From: an uncultured Bacteroidia bacterium
Lineage (GTDB): Bacteria > Bacteroidota > Bacteroidia > Bacteroidales > UBA932
Direction: 5' to 3'
Length of the DNA: 64,000 nt
Assembly: GCA_902798975.1 (NCBI GenBank)
Contig: CADBYT010000007.1
Span: forward strand, 62,001-126,000
The position numbers and the translations under genes are program-made. The notes beneath the pieces were generated by a model that saw only the letters and a list, made by a program, of their open reading frames with translations, was not told the DNA's origin and searched no databases. This document shows positions 42,396 through 50,472 of this stretch, in pieces (position 1 is the first letter of the stretch; every line of letters starts with the position of its first letter).

Positions 42396-43298
42396 TCAGC
42401 GCTCCCCATACATGTCCAGGATGCAGTAGGCATGGTCGATCACATCGTCCCGGAGGGACTCCGGCTCGAGGACCTTGACCATGTCGTGGTATTTCATCAG
42501 TTCCATTGATAAATCCCAAGTGGGCGCCATCCGGAATTGGAAGATGGACCACTCGGCCGCCGTTTCTATTTCCACCTGGGACGCCTGAAGGGGGAGTGCC
42601 CGCATATACTGTCGGTGAGGGTCCCAGACCTTCAGTTTGACTGTGCAAACGGGCGTGTCGTCGATTACGACACCGAAGTATTCTCTGAAGAATTCTTCCG
42701 CGTTGAAATTCCTGGGGAGGCGGAACTTTCTGGAACAGACCTTGACCTCGCTGATTCTGTCCTGACTGTATAAGCGTGGTTTGTCGTAGTTCCCGCTCTT
42801 TCCGAGGACATACCACCGCTGGTGGAATAGTTTCAGGCAATAGGGCTCTATTTCCAGCGTCCGGGATTCAGCCTCCTCGAATCGTCTGTAGGTAATCTCG
42901 ATGGTGTGGTTCTCCTTCATCGCATCGATGATAACGTTCAGATACTGTAGCCCCTCCGGAATGGGTTCGATGAGGATGCGGGCATTCATTCCGGCGCTCT
43001 CCTGTACGGTGCTGTTCGCGGCGATGGAGGTCAGCAGCCAGTTGCGCAGGCCGTCGGAGCCCAGATCATCTTTGTTGGAGATGAAATAACCCAACCCCTT
43101 CTGGTAACGGATTTCGATACCGAACTGCTCCAGGATCTCCGTCTTATGATTGAAGAAAGTCCGCTCCGGGAGCGGGCTCCCGTCCGGATTGAGGGAACTG
43201 AGCCGCCATTTGTCGCTGAGCTCCCGAAAGGAAATGGGCCCGCACTGCAGGATGGTATTGATAAGCCAGGTGTAGCGTCCGAAAAAGTTGCTTGCCAT
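42396..43298 (-). CDS. WYL-domain transcriptional regulator
   Basis: The 300-residue protein has an N-terminal winged helix (WLINTILQCGPISFRELSDKW, ERTFFNHKTEILEQFGIEI), then a WYL domain with the signature region LFHQRWYVLGKSGNYDKPRLYSQDRI (about 180-205). A C-terminal WCX-like extension follows (WSIFQFRMAPTWDLSMELM). WYL proteins sense ligands, often nucleotides or DNA ends, and control many defence islands. The ATG at 43298 is preceded by a TATTTTTGC box and faces the second peptide module. Confidence 0.88.
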   Translation of the reverse strand: MASNFFGRYTWLINTILQCGPISFRELSDKWRLSSLNPDGSPLPERTFFNHKTEILEQFGIEIRYQKGLGYFISNKDDLGSDGLRNWLLTSIAANSTVQESAGMNARILIEPIPEGLQYLNVIIDAMKENHTIEITYRRFEEAESRTLEIEPYCLKLFHQRWYVLGKSGNYDKPRLYSQDRISEVKVCSRKFRLPRNFNAEEFFREYFGVVIDDTPVCTVKLKVWDPHRQYMRALPLQASQVEIETAAEWSIFQFRMAPTWDLSMELMKYHDMVKVLEPESLRDDVIDHAYCILDMYGER

Positions 43299-43320
43299 AT
43301 ATTGTCGTTCTCCAACGGGT

Positions 43321-43329
43321 GCAAAAATA
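43321..43329 (-). promoter_or_regulatory. -7 box (TATTTTTGC) of the WYL regulator
   Basis: TAnnTTTG match on the minus strand, 22 nt before the ATG at 43298. Confidence 0.55.
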
Positions 43330-43337
43330 AGTCTCAA

Positions 43338-43358
43338 CTCTGCAAAATCCCAGCAGAG
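43338..43358. promoter_or_regulatory. Candidate WYL-regulator operator (CTCTGC-N9-GCAGAG)
   Basis: A perfect 6-bp inverted repeat lies between the divergent WYL and peptide-module promoters. Position suggests control of both; binding is not shown by sequence. Confidence 0.4.
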
Positions 43359-43446
43359 GACAATTTTAGTAAAAAAAAGAGTCACTGCCAAGTTTTTGCC
43401 GACATAAGCCCTTATTTTGCAAGCAATAAAACCAAACAACGCACAT

Positions 43447-43602
43447 ATGGATGCTCTGGACAAATTCACGGAGAACCTGCCCTCCAACATTGTCGGCCTC
43501 GCCAAGGAGGTCATCAAGGCGGGATGGGATGTCGGCAGCAAGGTCGGCACGCATATCAACGATTTCATCGATGCCATCTTCGATGGTTTCGACAAAAACT
43601 AA
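43447..43602 (+). CDS. 51-residue amphipathic peptide
   Basis: MDALDKFTENLPSNIVGLAK then a helix-prone stretch to IFDGFDKN. Residues about 14-48 give an amphipathic profile with Gly and Val spacing, resembling small membrane-active peptides, but no leader or processing site is visible. TTATTTTGC, one mismatch from a -7 box, lies about 30 nt upstream. First gene of the second module, divergent from WYL. Confidence 0.55.
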   Translation: MDALDKFTENLPSNIVGLAKEVIKAGWDVGSKVGTHINDFIDAIFDGFDKN

Positions 43603-43612
43603 TCACGTGGTC

Positions 43613-43735
43613 ATGAATAAGGATATCCTGAAATTTGCGGTAAAACTGTTCGTCGGAATGGTGGCGCTCGCGACCGGGAGCACCCTGGTCAAGAAGGCTG
43701 GCGAGGGTGCCGGCAGAATCAAACTGAAAGACTGA
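43613..43735 (+). CDS. 40-residue single-helix membrane peptide
   Basis: MNKDILKFAVKLFVGMVALA leads into TGSTLVKKAGEGAGRIKLKD: one hydrophobic helix with basic ends. Ten nt after the 51-residue peptide. Size and charge resemble type I toxin peptides or membrane sensors; not recognised. Confidence 0.55.
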   Translation: MNKDILKFAVKLFVGMVALATGSTLVKKAGEGAGRIKLKD

Positions 43736-43739
43736 AACC

Positions 43740-43952
43740 ATGCTTCGAAAAGTACAAAAGATCAAGTGCCCCAAATGTGGGCACTCCTTCCTGGCGTTCG
43801 ATATCGAGGACAATACCTCGGTCGGCTCTCTGGTCATCCGCTGCCCGAAATGCGGCAAGGTCGTGGATTTGAACTGGACGGGTATCTCGGGTTTTCTGCG
43901 CCGTTTGAAAGATGTCATTGAAAATGTCAAGGGGAAAGATGGGTGGATTTAG
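43740..43952 (+). CDS. Zinc-ribbon protein, island copy 2
   Basis: The 70-residue protein MLRKVQKIKCPKCGHSFLAF... has knuckles CPKCG and CPKCGK 27 residues apart with FDIED between. It matches the spacing and several residues of the 58-residue protein at 40141. A basic amphipathic helix follows (FLRRLKDVIENVKGK). Four nt after the preceding stop; its end overlaps the next gene. Confidence 0.72.
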   Translation: MLRKVQKIKCPKCGHSFLAFDIEDNTSVGSLVIRCPKCGKVVDLNWTGISGFLRRLKDVIENVKGKDGWI

Positions 43953-44376
43953 ATTATTCTTCGTTTCCCTGCTTGTCGCCCTGGTTGCGGGAACGGCTGT
44001 CTGGGTGACGGTGAGTTTGACCAGATCCGTTTCGTCCGCGGAAATGAGTGAAGTCTGTTCCGAGACTTCGGGAATGACTTCTGCGGAAGCGCTGCAGGCT
44101 TTTGAGCAATCGGGGATTTCTGCTGCCTTGCTCTCAAGAATCCTGAACTGCTCCCGCTTCACCATCAAGCGCTTACGCGACGGAGAGTCGCTACCGACGC
44201 CGTCGATGGATGCGACGATCCTCGGATTGTACTCGAATTACCTGGTACTGAAAAAGTCGAACTTCCTGTTCCGCTGCCGGTTCATATCGGGGTACGACCA
44301 GTACTACAGCTTCTTGAACCCGCTGCAAGAACAGGTATGTGTGGGAGGAGATTCGCCGGTCGGGGCCGGCGAATGA
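43939..44376 (+). CDS. Membrane-anchored protein with helix-turn-helix-like domain; C-terminus from a repeat
   Basis: The 145-residue protein starts MGGFRLFFVSLLVALVAGTA (one membrane helix, about 4-24), preceded by AAGGGG as ribosome-binding site. After a Ser/Thr-rich linker, SAEALQAFEQSGISAALLSRILNCSRFTIKRLRDGESLPTPSM reads like a helix-turn-helix. The last residues (GDSPVGAGE) and the TGA stop are encoded by REP-like repeat C7, so the original C-terminus has been replaced or extended. A longer in-frame start at 43912 is less likely. Confidence 0.65.
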   Translation: MGGFRLFFVSLLVALVAGTAVWVTVSLTRSVSSAEMSEVCSETSGMTSAEALQAFEQSGISAALLSRILNCSRFTIKRLRDGESLPTPSMDATILGLYSNYLVLKKSNFLFRCRFISGYDQYYSFLNPLQEQVCVGGDSPVGAGE

Positions 44377-44377
44377 C
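44350..44377. repeat. REP-like palindrome C7 forming a gene end
   Basis: ATTCGCCGG (44351-44359) pairs with CCGGCGAAT (44366-44374). The trailing GAC gives the GAA-TGA stop of the overlapping gene. Confidence 0.8.
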
Positions 44378-44380
44378 TGC

Positions 44381-44470
44381 GGCGGACGGAAACGCGGAGC
44401 CGGAATTGGTTTTTCGGCAAACTAGTCCGGGGAAAAATTCGGTCCGCCCGTCCGGAAGACGCCGTCCGCC
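44381..44470. repeat. Palindromic repeat element B2 between convergent genes
   Basis: Arms GGCGGACGG (44381-44389) and CCGTCCGCC (44462-44470) enclose a core whose 44394-44416 segment is identical to 10178-10200. The inner palindrome pairs this with 44425-44446. The right arm touches the stop codon of the EamA gene, the same geometry as B1, but the arm sequences are unrelated. Confidence 0.8.
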
Positions 44471-45408
44471 TACAGCAGGAAGAACAGTGCGACGCCGATC
44501 ATGCTGACGGTCACGCCGAGGATTTCCTTCGGCGTGATCTTTTGTTTATAGATCACGGCGTAGGGGAGAATGATGAGCACGGGGGTGAGGGCCATCAGGG
44601 TGGAGGCGATTCCCGCATGGGCGTACTGAACGGCCATGAGCGAGAGCGACACGCCGATGAAGGGACCGAAGAGGGTGGTGAGACCGGTGAACTTCATGCC
44701 GGTGCGGTCATGCACGGCGGCGCGAAGCTGCGGCAGCTGGCCCAGCAGGGCCATCCAGACGAAGAATCCGACCAGGCCCGTCAGGGAGCGTATCATCGTG
44801 GAGGCGAAGGGCATGGCCCAGCTGAACGCTTCGGGTGCATCTGCGGGCAGCGCCGCCTCGTAGTGCTGCATGCCGATCTTGCTGAGCACGAGACCCACGC
44901 CCTGTCCCATGCCGGCGCCGATGCCCAGCAGGACGCCCTTGAGGGGCAGTTTGAGCGTGAGATGATGCCCATCCCGGGAGCGGCTCAGGATGGAAAGGGC
45001 GATACCCGACAGGGTGACGGCCATGGCCAGCCAGGATTTCCAGGAAAGCGTTTCGCCGAGCAGCGCCCAGCCCGCAATGGCGGCGAATACGGGAGCGAGC
45101 GTCATGAAGAGCTGCCCGAAACGGGCGCCGATCACGACATAGGAATTGAAGAGGCAGAAATCGCCGAAAACGTAGCCCACCAGGGCCGAGAGACCCATCC
45201 AAAGCCAGGTCTTGCCGTCGGCGAAAGCCGGGTAGGGGTGTCCGATGACGATCCAGAGCAGCCCGGCAAGCAGGATGGCGGAAAGGATCATCCGGAAGAG
45301 GTTGGTGCTCATGGCGCCGATGCGCCGGCTGGCTTCGTTGGCGAAAAGGGCCGTCGCGGTCCAGGCCACGGCGACGACAAGCGAGATGATTTCTCCCAGA
45401 TACTGCAT
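44470..45408 (-). CDS. EamA (DMT) family transporter
   Basis: The 312-residue protein has about ten membrane helices in two EamA repeats (starting MQYLGEIISLVVAVAWTATALFANEASRR and, in the second half, LGIGAGMGQGVGLVLSKIGMQ). DMT transporters export metabolites such as amino acids; the substrate is not predictable. I chose the ATG at 45408, after a TATTTTTGC box (45429-45437). Divergent from the C4-dicarboxylate transporter. Confidence 0.88.
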   Translation of the reverse strand: MQYLGEIISLVVAVAWTATALFANEASRRIGAMSTNLFRMILSAILLAGLLWIVIGHPYPAFADGKTWLWMGLSALVGYVFGDFCLFNSYVVIGARFGQLFMTLAPVFAAIAGWALLGETLSWKSWLAMAVTLSGIALSILSRSRDGHHLTLKLPLKGVLLGIGAGMGQGVGLVLSKIGMQHYEAALPADAPEAFSWAMPFASTMIRSLTGLVGFFVWMALLGQLPQLRAAVHDRTGMKFTGLTTLFGPFIGVSLSLMAVQYAHAGIASTLMALTPVLIILPYAVIYKQKITPKEILGVTVSMIGVALFFLL

Positions 45409-45428
45409 ACAATCCTTGCTGAAGGCCG

Positions 45429-45459
45429 GCAAAAATACGAAGAAAAACAGTATATTTGC
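45429..45459. promoter_or_regulatory. Divergent -7 boxes for the EamA and C4-dicarboxylate transporter genes
   Basis: TATTTTTGC on the minus strand (45429-45437) and TATATTTGC on the plus strand (45451-45459). Confidence 0.6.
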
Positions 45460-45499
45460 ATAGTACCATAAAGATTCATATCATAACCGCGCTTTCTCT

Positions 45500-46876
45500 A
45501 TGTCACTTGTCATGATTATCGAACTGCTGATCGTGCTGGCCGCCCTCTACGTCGGCTCGCGCTACGGCAGCCTGGCGCTCGGCGCCATTTCCGGCATCGG
45601 CCTCGCCATCCTCGTGTTCGGCTTCGGCCTCAAGCCCGGCACGCCGCCCACGGACGTCATCTACATCATCATCGCCGCCGTCACCTGCGCGGGCACACTG
45701 CAGGCTTCCGGGGGTATGGACTGGATGATCCAGGTGGCCGAAAAGATGCTGCGCAAGCATCCTGACCACATCACCTTCCTGGGGCCGCTGACCACCTTCT
45801 TCCTGACCGTGCTCGTGGGTACGGGCCACGTGGTCTATACGATCATGCCGATCATCTGCGACATAGCGCTCAAAAAGAATATCCGGCCGGAACGCCCCTG
45901 CGGCGTGTCGTCCATCGCCTCGCAGGTGGGTATCACCTGTTCTCCGATCGCCGCCGCCGTGGTGGCTTTCGTGACGATTTCCAACGCCAACGGTTTCATG
46001 GTGTCCATCCCGCAGGTGCTGATGGTCACGATCCCGTCCTGCCTCATCGGACTCATGTGCGCGGCGGCCGCTTCCTACAGGCGCGGCAAGGATCTGGACA
46101 AGGATCCCGACTTCATCGCGCGCAAGGCGGATCCGGAGATGTACAAGTACATGTACGGGAGCAGTGCCACCACCCTGGACAAGGTGATCAGCAAGGAAGC
46201 CAAGGCGTCCGTGTTCATTTTCCTGGGCGCCCTGCTCGTGATCGTGGGCTTTGCGTTCTGCCAGATGATCCATGTGGCGGACGGCGGCACGTTGGCCGAA
46301 GCCATCAACCTGCCGAAGATGAACATCATCATCCAGATCATCATGCTGACGGCTGCGGCGGCAAACATCATGTTCTGCAAGGCGCAGCCCAAGAAGGCCG
46401 TCGGCGGCGCCGTGTGGCAGTCCGGTATGGTGGCCGTGGTGGCCATCTACGGCATCGCCTGGCTGGCGGACACCTATTTCGGCAACTACCTGGACGAGAT
46501 GAAGCTGATGCTCGCGGACCTCGTGACCAACTATCCATGGTCCATCGCTTTCGTGTTCTTCCTCGTGTCCGTGCTGATCAACAGCCAGGGCGCCGTGGTC
46601 GTAGCGATGCTGCCTCTGGCCTATGAGTTGGGTATCGCGGGTCCGGTGCTGCTGGGCGTGCTGCCGAGCGTCTACGGCTATTTCTTCATCCCGAATTACC
46701 CCTCTGATATCGCTACGGTCAACTTTGACCGCTCGGGTACGACCAAGATCGGCCGCTACCTGTTGAACCACTCTTTCATGATGCCGGGCCTGATCTGCGT
46801 GATCGTGTCCACGGTGGTGGGCTATCTTGTTACAAATGTCGCCTTCCACGGTTACTTCATGAGTTTCGTCCATTAG
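45500..46876 (+). CDS. Anaerobic C4-dicarboxylate transporter, DcuA/DcuB family
   Basis: The 458-residue multi-pass protein has the family sequences GSRYGSLALGAISGIGLAILVFGFGLKPG, TFLGPLTTFFLTVLVGTGHVVYTIMPII, and PNYPSDIATVNFDRSGTTKIGRYLLNHSFMMPGL near the end. Dcu proteins exchange fumarate, malate, aspartate and succinate. In fermenting Bacteroidales they would export succinate or take up aspartate. The gene stands alone with its own TATATTTGC box. Confidence 0.93.
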   Translation: MSLVMIIELLIVLAALYVGSRYGSLALGAISGIGLAILVFGFGLKPGTPPTDVIYIIIAAVTCAGTLQASGGMDWMIQVAEKMLRKHPDHITFLGPLTTFFLTVLVGTGHVVYTIMPIICDIALKKNIRPERPCGVSSIASQVGITCSPIAAAVVAFVTISNANGFMVSIPQVLMVTIPSCLIGLMCAAAASYRRGKDLDKDPDFIARKADPEMYKYMYGSSATTLDKVISKEAKASVFIFLGALLVIVGFAFCQMIHVADGGTLAEAINLPKMNIIIQIIMLTAAAANIMFCKAQPKKAVGGAVWQSGMVAVVAIYGIAWLADTYFGNYLDEMKLMLADLVTNYPWSIAFVFFLVSVLINSQGAVVVAMLPLAYELGIAGPVLLGVLPSVYGYFFIPNYPSDIATVNFDRSGTTKIGRYLLNHSFMMPGLICVIVSTVVGYLVTNVAFHGYFMSFVH

Positions 46877-46923
46877 GACGTTCCGTTTTTATTGCTATCT
46901 TTCGAGAGAAAACTGATTGAGCC

Positions 46924-48159
46924 GTGAAAACCATTTTAAGACTTCTGACGCTTTTGTGCCTGTTGGCCGGTCCGCTGGCCTTCGGGCAGACCGATAGCCT
47001 GCGCTATTCCGTCCGGGGCACCGTCGTCGATGCCTCCGGCGGCAGGCCGCTGGGTTATGTGTCCGTGACCCTGCCGGGCACGAACTATGCGACCGTGACC
47101 AATCAGGACGGCGTGTTCGTGATCAAGTCCGACACGCAGCCGCGTTTCGTGTCGTTCTCGCTGATGGGGTATAAGTCGCAGACCGTTCCGGCTGACCCGG
47201 ACCAGATGATGCGCGTGCGGCTGAACCGTGGGCAATTCACGCTGGATCCCGCCCAGGTGGTCTCCGGCGATCCGCTGACCATCCTTCGGGATGCGATCTA
47301 CAGGATCACCGCGAACTGCCCTGACGAGGCGGAGCTTTTCGACTGCTTCTACCGCGAGACGGTCCAGAAGCGCCAGCGCTTTATCTACATCTCCGAAGCG
47401 GTCACCAAGATGTACAAGACCCCGTTCCGGGTTAATTTCGGCCGCGACCGCGCCGCCGTGGAGAAGAGCCGCCTGCTCACCAGCCCGCGCAAATCGGACA
47501 CCCTGTCGGTCAAGGTGGTCGGCGGTCCGGTGCAGGCCGTGGACCTGGATATCGTCAAGACGCGCGATTTCTTCCTGGACGAGGAATATCTGGAAATGTT
47601 CGATCTGGAGATGATGGATCCGGTGATGCTGGACGACCGCCGTCAGTTTGTCATCCAGCTGACGCCCATCGTGCAGCAGGATTTCGCGCTGCATCATGGC
47701 ACAATCTACATCGACCAGGAGACGATGGCCTTCTCGCGCATCGAGATGACCCTGGACATGTCCGATCCGGAAAAGGCTTCCCGGGCAATGCTGGTCAGCA
47801 AGCCGATGGACATCCGCTTCCGGCCGAAGGAAATGTCGCTGCTGCTCAACTACAAGCGCGAGGACGGCAAGAGCCGCCTGAGCTATGCGCGTACGGTGTT
47901 CCGCTTCAACTGCGACGCCCGCAAGCGCCTGTTCAATACGGAATTCACCGTGATTGCCGAGATGGTGGTGACCAACCGTTATCCGACCGCAGACGTGGCT
48001 CCGATCGACCGCAAGGAGGCTTTCCGCAGCAACGAGATCCTCGCTGACAAGACGCAGACCTACTTCGATCCGGATTTCTGGAAGGACTACAACATCATCG
48101 AACCGACCGAGAGTCTTGAGAATGCAATCGGACGGCTCAAGCGGGAAGAGAGCAATTAG
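46924..48159 (+). CDS. Secreted protein with N-terminal carboxypeptidase-regulatory-like domain
   Basis: The 411-residue protein starts with GTG (MKTILRLLTLLCLLAGPLAFGQ signal peptide). It then has a CarboxypepD_reg-like beta sandwich (RGTVVDASGGRPLGYVSVTLPGTNYATVTNQDGVFVI, about 28-100) and a beta-rich C-terminal part of about 290 residues with many charged strands. This two-domain type is common in Bacteroidota without assigned function. TATCTTTC, a near -7 box, lies about 20 nt upstream. Confidence 0.82.
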   Translation: MKTILRLLTLLCLLAGPLAFGQTDSLRYSVRGTVVDASGGRPLGYVSVTLPGTNYATVTNQDGVFVIKSDTQPRFVSFSLMGYKSQTVPADPDQMMRVRLNRGQFTLDPAQVVSGDPLTILRDAIYRITANCPDEAELFDCFYRETVQKRQRFIYISEAVTKMYKTPFRVNFGRDRAAVEKSRLLTSPRKSDTLSVKVVGGPVQAVDLDIVKTRDFFLDEEYLEMFDLEMMDPVMLDDRRQFVIQLTPIVQQDFALHHGTIYIDQETMAFSRIEMTLDMSDPEKASRAMLVSKPMDIRFRPKEMSLLLNYKREDGKSRLSYARTVFRFNCDARKRLFNTEFTVIAEMVVTNRYPTADVAPIDRKEAFRSNEILADKTQTYFDPDFWKDYNIIEPTESLENAIGRLKREESN

Positions 48160-48194
48160 TTCCGTGTTTTCTTGTTATCTTGACCGGAATGAGC

Positions 48195-48202
48195 TATCTT
48201 TG
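48195..48202 (+). promoter_or_regulatory. -7 box (TATCTTTG) of the iorAB-paaK-ACT operon
   Basis: Perfect box 22 nt before the ATG at 48225. Confidence 0.65.
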
Positions 48203-48224
48203 TTCCGGTTAGTTATTGTGTATC

Positions 48225-49880
48225 ATGTCTGAAAAACGCTTGCTTTTGGGCGATGAAGCCGTAGCCTTGGGCGCCCTGTATGCCGGCCTGTCCGGCGTAT
48301 ACGCCTACCCCGGCACGCCGTCGACCGAAATTACCGAATACATACAGCAGAGTCCGTTCGCGCGGGAGCGCGGTGTGCGCAGCCGCTGGTGCACCAACGA
48401 GAAGACGGCCATGGAAGCCGCCCTCGGCATGTCCTATGCTGGCAAACGCGCCCTCGTGTGCATGAAGCACGTGGGCATGAACGTGTGCGCGGACGCCTTC
48501 GTGAACGCCGCCGTCACGGGAGTGAAGGGCGGCCTGGTGGTGCTGGCGGCCGATGATCCGTCCATGCATTCTTCGCAGAACGAGCAGGATTCCCGTTTCT
48601 ACGGGAAATTCGCCCTCGTGCCCGTGCTGGAGCCGTCCAGCCAGCAGGAGGCCTACGATATGATGGCAGACGCTTTCGCCCTCTCCGAGTCGCTCAAGCT
48701 GCCCGTGCTGATGCGCCTGGTCACGCGCCTCGCGCATTCCCGTGCCGCCGTGGCGGTGGGGGAGCCGCTCGCGCAGAACGCCCTGGACCCCGATTCCGAG
48801 CGCAGCCACTGGGTGCTGCTGCCCGGCAACGCCAAGCGGCAGTATGCGTCGCTGGTGGCGAAGCAGCCGGAGATCGCTGCCATGGCGGAGAAGTCCGGGT
48901 TCAATCGGATGGAGATTCGCCGGTCAAGCCGGCGAATGACGGAAGAAGGCGGGCATGAAGGTGGTGTCATGTCCGGCGGTGACCGGACATCGCTCGGCAT
49001 CATCGCCTGCGGTATCGCTTACAACTATGTCCGTGAATCCGCTCCGCAGGGCCTTCCCCTGCTGAAGCTTTCGCAATACCCGCTTCCCGCGAAGCAGATC
49101 CGCGAACTGGCGGCGCATTGCAGCCGCATCCTGGTGGTCGAGGACGGCCAGCCCTTCGTCGAAGAGCAGGTCCGGGCGTTGCTGGGGGCGGACTATCCCG
49201 TTTGCGGGCGCCTGACCGGTGACCTGCCCCGCACCGGCGAACTGACGCCGGACTGCGTGGCAGCGGCGCTCGGCGTGCCCTGCGGCCCCGCCTTCGCTCC
49301 GGCCCGCAACCTCGCCCCGCGTCCGCCCCAGCTCTGCCAGGGGTGCGGCCACCGCGACGTCTATACGGCCCTGAACCAGGTGGCCGCGGAGTACCCGGAT
49401 GCCCGCATCTTCGGCGACATCGGCTGCTATACGCTCGGCGCGCTGCCGCCGTTCCGCGCCATTGATTCCTGCGTGGACATGGGCGCTTCCATCACGATGG
49501 CCAAGGGTGCCGCCGACGCCGGTGTGTATCCTGCCATTGCCGTGATCGGCGATTCCACCTTCACGCATTCCGGCATGACCGGCCTGCTGGACGCCGTCAA
49601 CGACGGCTCCGACATCACGGTCATCATCAGCGACAACCTCACGACGGCCATGACCGGCGGACAGGATTCCGCGGGCACGCACAAGTTCGAGGCCATCTGC
49701 CTTGCCCTGGGCGTGGAGCGGGAGCACCTGCACGTGGTCGTGCCCCTGCCGGCGAACATGCCGGAAATCACACGCATCCTGCGCGAGGAAATCAACTACC
49801 ACGGCGTGTCCGTCATCATTCCGCAGCGCGAGTGCATGCAGACGCTCGGCCGCAAACTCCGTCAGAAAAAGCAGCAGTAG
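48225..49880 (+). CDS. iorA: Indolepyruvate ferredoxin oxidoreductase subunit alpha, with in-frame repeat insertion
   Basis: The 551-residue TPP enzyme subunit oxidises aryl pyruvates to aryl-acetyl-CoA with reduced ferredoxin. Visible: the N-terminal PYR domain (GVYAYPGTPSTEITEYI), CQGCGHRD, and the TPP domain (GDIGCYTLGALPPF ... GDSTFTHSGMTGLLDAVNDGSDITVIISDN). The C-terminal ferredoxin domain of archaeal IorA is absent. Residues about 230-256 (RSSRRMTEEGGHEGGVMSGG region) are encoded by two facing REP-like palindromes and look inserted before the family text LGIIACGIAYNYV. iorB follows at 2 nt. Confidence 0.93.
   Translation: MSEKRLLLGDEAVALGALYAGLSGVYAYPGTPSTEITEYIQQSPFARERGVRSRWCTNEKTAMEAALGMSYAGKRALVCMKHVGMNVCADAFVNAAVTGVKGGLVVLAADDPSMHSSQNEQDSRFYGKFALVPVLEPSSQQEAYDMMADAFALSESLKLPVLMRLVTRLAHSRAAVAVGEPLAQNALDPDSERSHWVLLPGNAKRQYASLVAKQPEIAAMAEKSGFNRMEIRRSSRRMTEEGGHEGGVMSGGDRTSLGIIACGIAYNYVRESAPQGLPLLKLSQYPLPAKQIRELAAHCSRILVVEDGQPFVEEQVRALLGADYPVCGRLTGDLPRTGELTPDCVAAALGVPCGPAFAPARNLAPRPPQLCQGCGHRDVYTALNQVAAEYPDARIFGDIGCYTLGALPPFRAIDSCVDMGASITMAKGAADAGVYPAIAVIGDSTFTHSGMTGLLDAVNDGSDITVIISDNLTTAMTGGQDSAGTHKFEAICLALGVEREHLHVVVPLPANMPEITRILREEINYHGVSVIIPQRECMQTLGRKLRQKKQQ
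48914..48992. repeat. Pair of inverted REP-like palindromes C2/C3 inside iorA
   Basis: C2: ATTCGCCGG (48915-48923) with 48929-48937, followed by GACG. C3: preceded by GTC, ATGTCCGG (48969-48976) with 48983-48990. The two face each other, as in BIME-type REP pairs, and keep the iorA frame open. Confidence 0.8.
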
Positions 49881-49882
49881 CC

Positions 49883-50470
49883 ATGAAAATCGATATCAAA
49901 CTTTCCGGTGTGGGAGGGCAGGGAATCCTCTCGATCGCGACCGTCATCGGTGAGGCCGCCACGGCCGCGGGCCTGCAGCTCAAGCAGGCGGAAGTGCATG
50001 GCATGAGCCAGCGCGGCGGTGACGTGCAGAGCGACTTGCGCCTGTCCACGGACACCATCAGCAGCGACCTGATTCCGCTCGGGCAGGCCGACCTCATCAT
50101 CTCGATGGAGCCGATGGAGGCGCTGCGCTATCTTCCGTATCTGGCGCCCGCCGGCGCCGTGGTCACGGCCAGCCGCCCCTTTGTCAATATCCCGAATTAC
50201 CCCGAAGAGGCGGCGCTGCTCGCCGAACTGGACGCGCTGCCGCACGTGGTGCGCCTGGACATTGACACGCTGGCCCGCGAGAAGGGTCTCCCCAAGAGCG
50301 CGAATATGATCTTGCTCGGCATGGCCGCCCCGTCGCTGCCGCTGCTGCAGCCTGCTCAGCTGCGCGACGCCATCGCCCGCGTCTTCGCCCGCAAGGGGGA
50401 CGCCGTCGTCAATGCCAACCTGGAAGCCTTCGACCTGGGCTTCGAACACGCAAAATCCGTTAGTCAGTAA
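49883..50470 (+). CDS. iorB: Indolepyruvate ferredoxin oxidoreductase subunit beta
   Basis: The 195-residue gamma-type domain subunit starts MKIDIKLSGVGGQGILSIATVIGEAA and contains KQAEVHGMSQRGGDVQSDLRL, the hallmark of IorB. It pairs with IorA to complete the oxidoreductase. It lies 2 nt after iorA and 2 nt before the phenylacetate-CoA ligase gene. An earlier in-frame start would overlap iorA and was not used. Confidence 0.94.
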   Translation: MKIDIKLSGVGGQGILSIATVIGEAATAAGLQLKQAEVHGMSQRGGDVQSDLRLSTDTISSDLIPLGQADLIISMEPMEALRYLPYLAPAGAVVTASRPFVNIPNYPEEAALLAELDALPHVVRLDIDTLAREKGLPKSANMILLGMAAPSLPLLQPAQLRDAIARVFARKGDAVVNANLEAFDLGFEHAKSVSQ

Positions 50471-50472
50471 AT

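Noticed and set aside
43912..43938. Earlier start for the 145-residue membrane-HTH protein
   Set aside because: The ATG at 43939 directly follows AAGGGG and starts the membrane helix; the earlier start lies deep in the zinc-ribbon gene.
46936..47697. Antisense frame over the carboxypeptidase-regulatory-like protein
   Set aside because: Shadow of the GC-rich gene on the plus strand, which has a signal peptide and domain.
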